Made by a program: the position numbers and the translations under genes | Notes under the pieces: generated by a model | The model's database searches: none | What the model was told of the DNA's origin: nothing | What the model saw: the letters and a program-made list of their open reading frames with translations, nothing else | Origin: Anaerolineae bacterium | Lineage (GTDB): Bacteria > Chloroflexota > Anaerolineae > Aggregatilineales > Phototrophicaceae | DNA: 64,000 bases | Direction: 5' to 3' | Assembly (NCBI GenBank): GCA_019912965.1 | Contig: JAIOHM010000080.1 | Location: 1-64,000 of the forward strand | In this document: positions 60,433 to 64,000 of the stretch, piece after piece | How positions within the stretch are numbered: the stretch's first letter is position 1 | How the letters are laid out: each line of letters starts with the position of its first letter

Positions 60433-61113
60433 ATGATGACAGATGCCGAGCTAACCATACTGAGTCTCGTCGCGGAAGGCCCGCGTCATGGTTACGAAAT
60501 CCAGCAGATTATTGACGAACGCGGTCTGCGGGAATGGTTGACCATCGGCTTTTCTTCCATCTACTACATTCTTAACAAACTCGAACGCCAGAACATGCTC
60601 ACCAGTGAACTCCGCCCGGATGGACGCGGCCCGGCCCGCAAAGTCTACGCCATCACCGAAGGTGGAAGCGGCATTTTACAAACCGCAGTTGCCGAACTCC
60701 TCCGCCAGCCCCGTTCGCTGGGGTCAGGCTTTGAATTAGGTTTGGCGAATCTGAATGCCCTCAAACCCCGGCAGGTCTACAAAGTGCTGACCTATCATCG
60801 TGACGACCTCAAGCACCGCTTGGATGCAGTCGAAAAAGCATGGGAACATCACCAGCATGAAGGGCATAACACCGATCATATTTCTGCGCTTTACACCCAC
60901 AGCATCGCCCTGATGCACGCTGACCTCGAATGGCTAATCAACTTTCTGGATGAATGGCGTGCCAAATACCCGAATGTCGAACGTGCCGAAACCCGCGAAG
61001 ACGACACCGATCCCCACAAGGCCCTCACCCGCATGAATCCAAGAACCGTTCAATCCGACCCGGCCAAGATGATTCAACGCTTGAAGCGCATCCAATCCAA
61101 GCCGGAGGAATGA
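60433..61113 (+). CDS. PadR-family transcriptional regulator
   Basis: A 226-residue regulator. The N-terminal winged helix is MTDAELTILSLVAEGPRHGY, then EIQQIIDERG and IYYILNKLERQNMLTSE, as in PadR subfamily 2. The C-terminal half is a helical dimerisation domain (HRDDLKHRLDAVEKAWEHHQ). PadR repressors respond to phenolic or drug-like ligands or to envelope stress. The ATG at 60433 is preferred over the TTG at 60418. Its last 89 bases lie over the end of the convergent GT39 gene. Confidence 0.9.
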   Translation: MMTDAELTILSLVAEGPRHGYEIQQIIDERGLREWLTIGFSSIYYILNKLERQNMLTSELRPDGRGPARKVYAITEGGSGILQTAVAELLRQPRSLGSGFELGLANLNALKPRQVYKVLTYHRDDLKHRLDAVEKAWEHHQHEGHNTDHISALYTHSIALMHADLEWLINFLDEWRAKYPNVERAETREDDTDPHKALTRMNPRTVQSDPAKMIQRLKRIQSKPEE

Positions 61114-62704
61114 GTTCATAAACCACGAATGGCGCATGGTCATAAACCAACCGGATTTCAAACCCGGCATAATCCAGCAGCCTAACCCACTGTTGATAAG
61201 GGCGATTAATAGGCGCAACAAAATAACGCGGCGCGAAATCCCGCTGCAAAATCGCGTCCGCAGCCAAAGCCACCGCCGTCGGATAATACACCACCCGTTC
61301 GTCCGGCCATGCACCCAAATAGTAGCGCAGTTCCCAGCCTAACCAGCGGTCATAAATAATCGTCGCAACGGGTTTGCTTTCCAAAAACCGTCCCAGTTCA
61401 TCAATCCCTGCGTGTTCTCCTCGGTCGCCCCCAATCGGCAGTCGCCCATTCGCTCCTTCCACTGCCAGAAACAGCATCACCAAACCCATCAACAGATAAA
61501 CGAGTCCCTTTGCATAAATTTTCTCGCCTAAACTTTCCAATCCCCGCCCGACCAACAAAAGCAGCGGCAGCAGGATCAGCAGCAGATAGCGATCATAAAT
61601 ATTGATGGCAATCAACCAGTGCGCCAACAGATATAGCACCACATACCCCAACAGCACTGCATCTACCCACCAACCCGAATGCCGTCGAGCCAGTCGTCCA
61701 ACCGCCGAAATGACACCAATCCCTACCAGAATCGCGGTCATCCACCACGCGCCAAATAGATACTGCCCATAAAAAATCCAGCCCAATAAACGTGGCAGCA
61801 GTTCGTCTGCCCGCGCCAGCTGCCCCGGATCATTATTCGCCACCGCCAGCGCCCAAAGCGAAGTCTCTTGTCCTCGCCCACTGTCCCACACCAGCAGCAA
61901 CCCAAACCCCACCGCCATAGGAACGACAAACATCATAATTCTGAATAAGATGTTTGTGTTTTTTTCAGCCCCTTTAGTGGGCTTGATTTTCTCGTAGCCG
62001 GGTGGTTTTAACCTCCGGCTGTTGAAAGCCCATCCCATCCCCACCACCAAAGGCAAAAACAGAATCGCTTGTTGCTTACACCAGAATCCTAGAATCAGCC
62101 AAACACCTGCCCAAAACCACCCGCCCCGACTCGCCATCCACAGCGCCAATGTCACACACAGCAGCATCACCCCATCCGTGAACGCTGTCCCGCTGAAGGC
62201 CACCAAATACGGCGAAACCGCCGCCAATCCCATAACTACAATCGGCAACCATTTTATTTCTCCACGATGACGAAATTCGTATTTCTTCCCCATCGCCCTG
62301 AGGGAGAGGGGGTTGGGGGGTGAGGGCAACCGCCGCGCCACCGCATACAGCACCGCCATCTGCACAATCCCCGCCAGCATATTTGGCAAACGGGCTGCAA
62401 ACTCCCCAACCGGCACATCCAGCGTCAAAACATCATTTGGTAGCGGCGTCACGCCCACCAGTATCATACTGACCGCTTGTGCATAAATCGTCAGCGGAGT
62501 CTTATCCAACGAACCATGCAGCAACCAATCACCATTCACCGCCGCCGCCCGCGCGAACGACGCGAACAACGCCTCATCAGGATGAAACCGAACATCCTGT
62601 GCTGCCGCATGAAACCGCAGCCACGCGCCCAGCAGCAAAACAAAAATGGGGAATAGTCGCCTAAAAGTCAAGTATATCTGCCAAAAATGAGTGCTATAAT
62701 CCAA
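61025..62704 (-). CDS. GT39-like (PMT/ArnT-type) membrane glycosyltransferase with a repeat-derived insertion
   Basis: A 559-residue multispanning GT-C transferase. About eleven hydrophobic helices are visible. The N-terminal catalytic loop has the acidic RFHPDEALFASFARA, as in PMT/ArnT enzymes. Residues ~125-152 (LPSPPNPLSLRAMGKK then YEFRHRGEIKW) lie between two helices and are encoded by a GC-rich dispersed repeat (62295-62327) that also occurs in an intergenic spot at 63695. Family members usually have a short loop there. The start is TTG with no clear Shine-Dalgarno. The last 30 residues read into the convergent PadR gene. Confidence 0.85.
   Translation of the reverse strand: MDYSTHFWQIYLTFRRLFPIFVLLLGAWLRFHAAAQDVRFHPDEALFASFARAAAVNGDWLLHGSLDKTPLTIYAQAVSMILVGVTPLPNDVLTLDVPVGEFAARLPNMLAGIVQMAVLYAVARRLPSPPNPLSLRAMGKKYEFRHRGEIKWLPIVVMGLAAVSPYLVAFSGTAFTDGVMLLCVTLALWMASRGGWFWAGVWLILGFWCKQQAILFLPLVVGMGWAFNSRRLKPPGYEKIKPTKGAEKNTNILFRIMMFVVPMAVGFGLLLVWDSGRGQETSLWALAVANNDPGQLARADELLPRLLGWIFYGQYLFGAWWMTAILVGIGVISAVGRLARRHSGWWVDAVLLGYVVLYLLAHWLIAINIYDRYLLLILLPLLLLVGRGLESLGEKIYAKGLVYLLMGLVMLFLAVEGANGRLPIGGDRGEHAGIDELGRFLESKPVATIIYDRWLGWELRYYLGAWPDERVVYYPTAVALAADAILQRDFAPRYFVAPINRPYQQWVRLLDYAGFEIRLVYDHAPFVVYELIPPAWIGCASSVESSWPGRIERFLDSCG
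62295..62327 (-). repeat. Dispersed repeat inside the GT39 coding sequence
   Basis: On the minus strand GCCCTCACCCCCCAACCCCC, then TCTCCCTCAGGGC. The copy at 63695-63733 reads GCCCTCACCCCCAGCCCGTC then TCCCTCAGAGCGAGGGGAG. The two agree over about 30 bases. It keeps the reading frame open and encodes L-P-S-P-P-N-P-L-S-L-R. Confidence 0.75.
62695..62700 (+). promoter_or_regulatory. Extended -10 upstream of the TIR gene
   Basis: TG-C-TATAAT, 72 bases before the TIR start. The -35 region is weak. It overlaps the start of the divergent GT39 gene. Confidence 0.35.
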
Positions 62705-62771
62705 AGATGAGAAGCGCGATATTTACCCTCAGATTGCGCCGATTATACCCAAAATAGAAAGTCGCTGATTT

Positions 62772-63620
62772 ATGGCTCGCATTTTTATCTGCTACAGCCG
62801 CGTCGATAAACCCATCACCGAGCAGTTGACCATCTTGCTGCGTAAAGCCTACGACTATGTCTGGTTTGATGAAAATCTGCATGGCGGCGAAGAATGGTGG
62901 GCAGAAATTCTGCGCCAGATTGCAGCCTGTCAGCACTTCATCTTCATCATGTCGGATGACGCCCTTGAATCCGAGTGGTGTCGCAAGGAACTAGCCGAGG
63001 CGTGGCGTCTGGAAAAAAACGTGCTGCCCATACTGGTACGTGCCCGCACTACAGTGCCAGATAAACTGCAAATGATTCAACGCATCGATATGTCAACCGG
63101 GGTAACTGTAGATTCCCTGAATCAGCTTTACGCCACCATGATTCGTCACGTTCGCACCACCGTTATTTCCGAAGCCCGCCGCAAGCAGCGTGATGGCGAC
63201 CGCCGTTTAGCCGAACGCCTGTGGCCGTTCATCAATGGACAGTATATCGAAGTGCTCAATGAACAAATCCAGAAGGGCAAAGTTGATTGGGAGCAGTACA
63301 CCTCCCACGTCGCCAAATATCTCGATTTACGGGCCAAGTCCCGCGAACAGTTTACCGATATTTCGCTGATCGAAGCCTTCGAGGCATTGGATGACACCCT
63401 CATCCGGCTCGATGGACAAATCGGCTGGACGTATGAACTCCGCGAAAAAGATGGTCGTTCTTATATGAGCGAACCCGGCACAGCCCGCGACGACAGCTAT
63501 TGGTTTCAGAAGTACCGCCGCCTGGTGCAGCAGGCCAGCGATGTCTGGATGCGCCATGCCGAAATGGTCGAAACCCTGCGTAGTGTCCTCCCTGACTTCG
63601 ATGTCATGAAAGAATATTAG
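62772..63620 (+). CDS. TIR-domain protein with C-terminal helical domain
   Basis: A 282-residue protein. TIR residues 1-~130: RIFICYSRVDKPI at the start, DYVWFDENLHGGEEWWAEIL, and the candidate NADase glutamate E73 in WCRKEL. It is close in style to the TIR half of the large protein at 6940 (VFISYSRKD, CRNEI). The C-terminal ~150 residues are charged and helical with no family I can name (RLAERLWPFINGQYIEVL, DGQIGWTYELREK, VWMRHAEMVETLRSV). It has no membrane helix. Whether it works as an NAD hydrolase, a signalling scaffold or a partner of the WD40 protein is unknown. No typical Thoeris, CBASS or Argonaute gene lies beside it. Confidence 0.87.
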   Translation: MARIFICYSRVDKPITEQLTILLRKAYDYVWFDENLHGGEEWWAEILRQIAACQHFIFIMSDDALESEWCRKELAEAWRLEKNVLPILVRARTTVPDKLQMIQRIDMSTGVTVDSLNQLYATMIRHVRTTVISEARRKQRDGDRRLAERLWPFINGQYIEVLNEQIQKGKVDWEQYTSHVAKYLDLRAKSREQFTDISLIEAFEALDDTLIRLDGQIGWTYELREKDGRSYMSEPGTARDDSYWFQKYRRLVQQASDVWMRHAEMVETLRSVLPDFDVMKEY

Positions 63621-63694
63621 TTATTAAATTTCAACTTGACCTATCCAACAAACATTTATCGCATTCAATTCAATTCACACAATACCCCTCTTTA

Positions 63695-63733
63695 CTCCCC
63701 TCGCTCTGAGGGAGACGGGCTGGGGGTGAGGGC
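63695..63733 (-). repeat. Intergenic copy of the dispersed repeat
   Basis: A GC-rich element reading on the minus strand GCCCTCACCCCCAGCCCGTC then TCCCTCAGAGCGAGGGGAG. It is closely matched by 62295-62327. Its + strand end (GTGAGGG) stands nine bases before the GTG start of the next gene and can serve as its Shine-Dalgarno. Confidence 0.75.
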
Positions 63734-63741
63734 TAATACCC

Positions 63742-64000
63742 GTGCTAAACTTCACCGAAATTCACAGCGTAGTTATGGATATGGACGGCGTACTCTGGTT
63801 GGGCGATACCCCACTGCCCGGATTTGCCGCCTTTTTTGAACACCTCCGCGCCAGAAACCTGCCTTTCGCGCTGGCAACCAACAACAGCAGCAAAGCCCCT
63901 GCCGATTACATCGCCAAACTCGAACGACTTGGCATAACCGGAATCGACGAATTTCAAATCCTTACCTCTGGCACAACCGCCATCAGCTATCTCAAAACCA
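63742..64000 (+). CDS. HAD-superfamily phosphatase (NagD-like), partial
   Basis: The start of a HAD phosphatase that runs off the window end; 86 codons are visible. It starts with GTG and shows the first HAD motif MDMDGVLWLG (nucleophile aspartate), then ALATNNSSKAPADYIAKL (second motif Thr/Asn). This is typical of the NagD/p-nitrophenyl phosphatase-like family, which acts on small sugar or nucleotide phosphates. The ribosome-binding GAGGG is donated by the dispersed repeat. The rest of the gene must be read in the next segment. Confidence 0.85.
   Translation, partial: MLNFTEIHSVVMDMDGVLWLGDTPLPGFAAFFEHLRARNLPFALATNNSSKAPADYIAKLERLGITGIDEFQILTSGTTAISYLKT

Noticed and set aside
62772..63620. 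A Thoeris, CBASS or short-Argonaute system around the TIR gene
   Set aside because: Neither a SIR2-like, cyclase nor PIWI-type gene is next to it within the visible sequence.

Overview
The window looks like a chromosomal segment of a bacterium of the phylum Chloroflexota (Anaerolineae-like). This is inferred from gene content, not from a marker phylogeny. The clues are secreted or membrane proteins with long Pro/Thr linkers ending in SH3b, LysM or PD40 domains, a WD40-rich proteome including TIR-WD40, a DnaD/DnaC-type primosome, an ABC permease fused to a SpoIIM-like domain, many orphan response regulators, and no outer-membrane or LPS genes. Genes are dense, with no gene-free stretch above 300 bases, and are often translationally coupled by ATGA overlaps. 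Rho-independent hairpins and TATAAT-like boxes are easy to see.

Layout. 1-5835: MoeB/rhodanese sulfur-carrier activation, a short-chain dehydrogenase, a hypothetical, a GNAT, an acyl-CoA dehydrogenase and an SGNH hydrolase. 5836-9924 (-): a membrane-anchored TIR protein with fourteen WD40 blades, followed by a tyrosine recombinase. 10089-13856: an SH3b membrane protein, a small hypothetical, a PHP/AlbA_2 fusion and a response regulator. 13950-16950 (-): hsp20-lon, separated by a 9-bp inverted repeat from a cyclic-nucleotide-binding protein. 17875-25181: MBL-fold hydrolase, ABC exporter pair, a multispanning HhH protein, pgsA-like and lgt lipid genes, and tRNA-Pro(CGG). 25297-28950: receiver protein, etfBA, secreted GH18. 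29006-35818: two paralogous non-catalytic LytM/SH3b/glycosidase proteins flanking two secreted proteins. 36559-40487: PASTA-less Ser/Thr kinase with PD40 propeller, GntR regulator, DUF4230 protein and an unlisted 57-aa membrane protein. 40537-44455 (-): NUDIX, then mazEF-GT4-sugar transferase. 44585-48945: GNAT-WD40 pair, Zn-dependent phospholipase-like protein, P1B-4-type metal ATPase.

48983-57430 (-) is the replication region: bfn, dnaB with two inteins, a DnaD-like protein, and a single polypeptide carrying two DnaC/DnaI-like AAA+ loaders. These run with overlapping reading frames into a GNAT and a divergent ketol-acid-reductoisomerase-like protein. 57644-64000: flavodoxin, lipoproteins, response regulator, PadR regulator, a GT39-type transferase whose reading frame contains a dispersed intergenic-type repeat, a second TIR protein, and the start of a HAD phosphatase that runs off the end.

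Most interesting items: the tandem helicase loader with the double-intein helicase; the TIR-TM-WD40 sensor in which every cysteine outside the TIR half is in a closely spaced pair; the two signal-less degenerate LytM-glycosidase paralogs; the Cys-rich loops added to the metal ATPase; and the repeat that has entered a coding sequence. No CRISPR array, rRNA, complete insertion sequence or prophage was seen.
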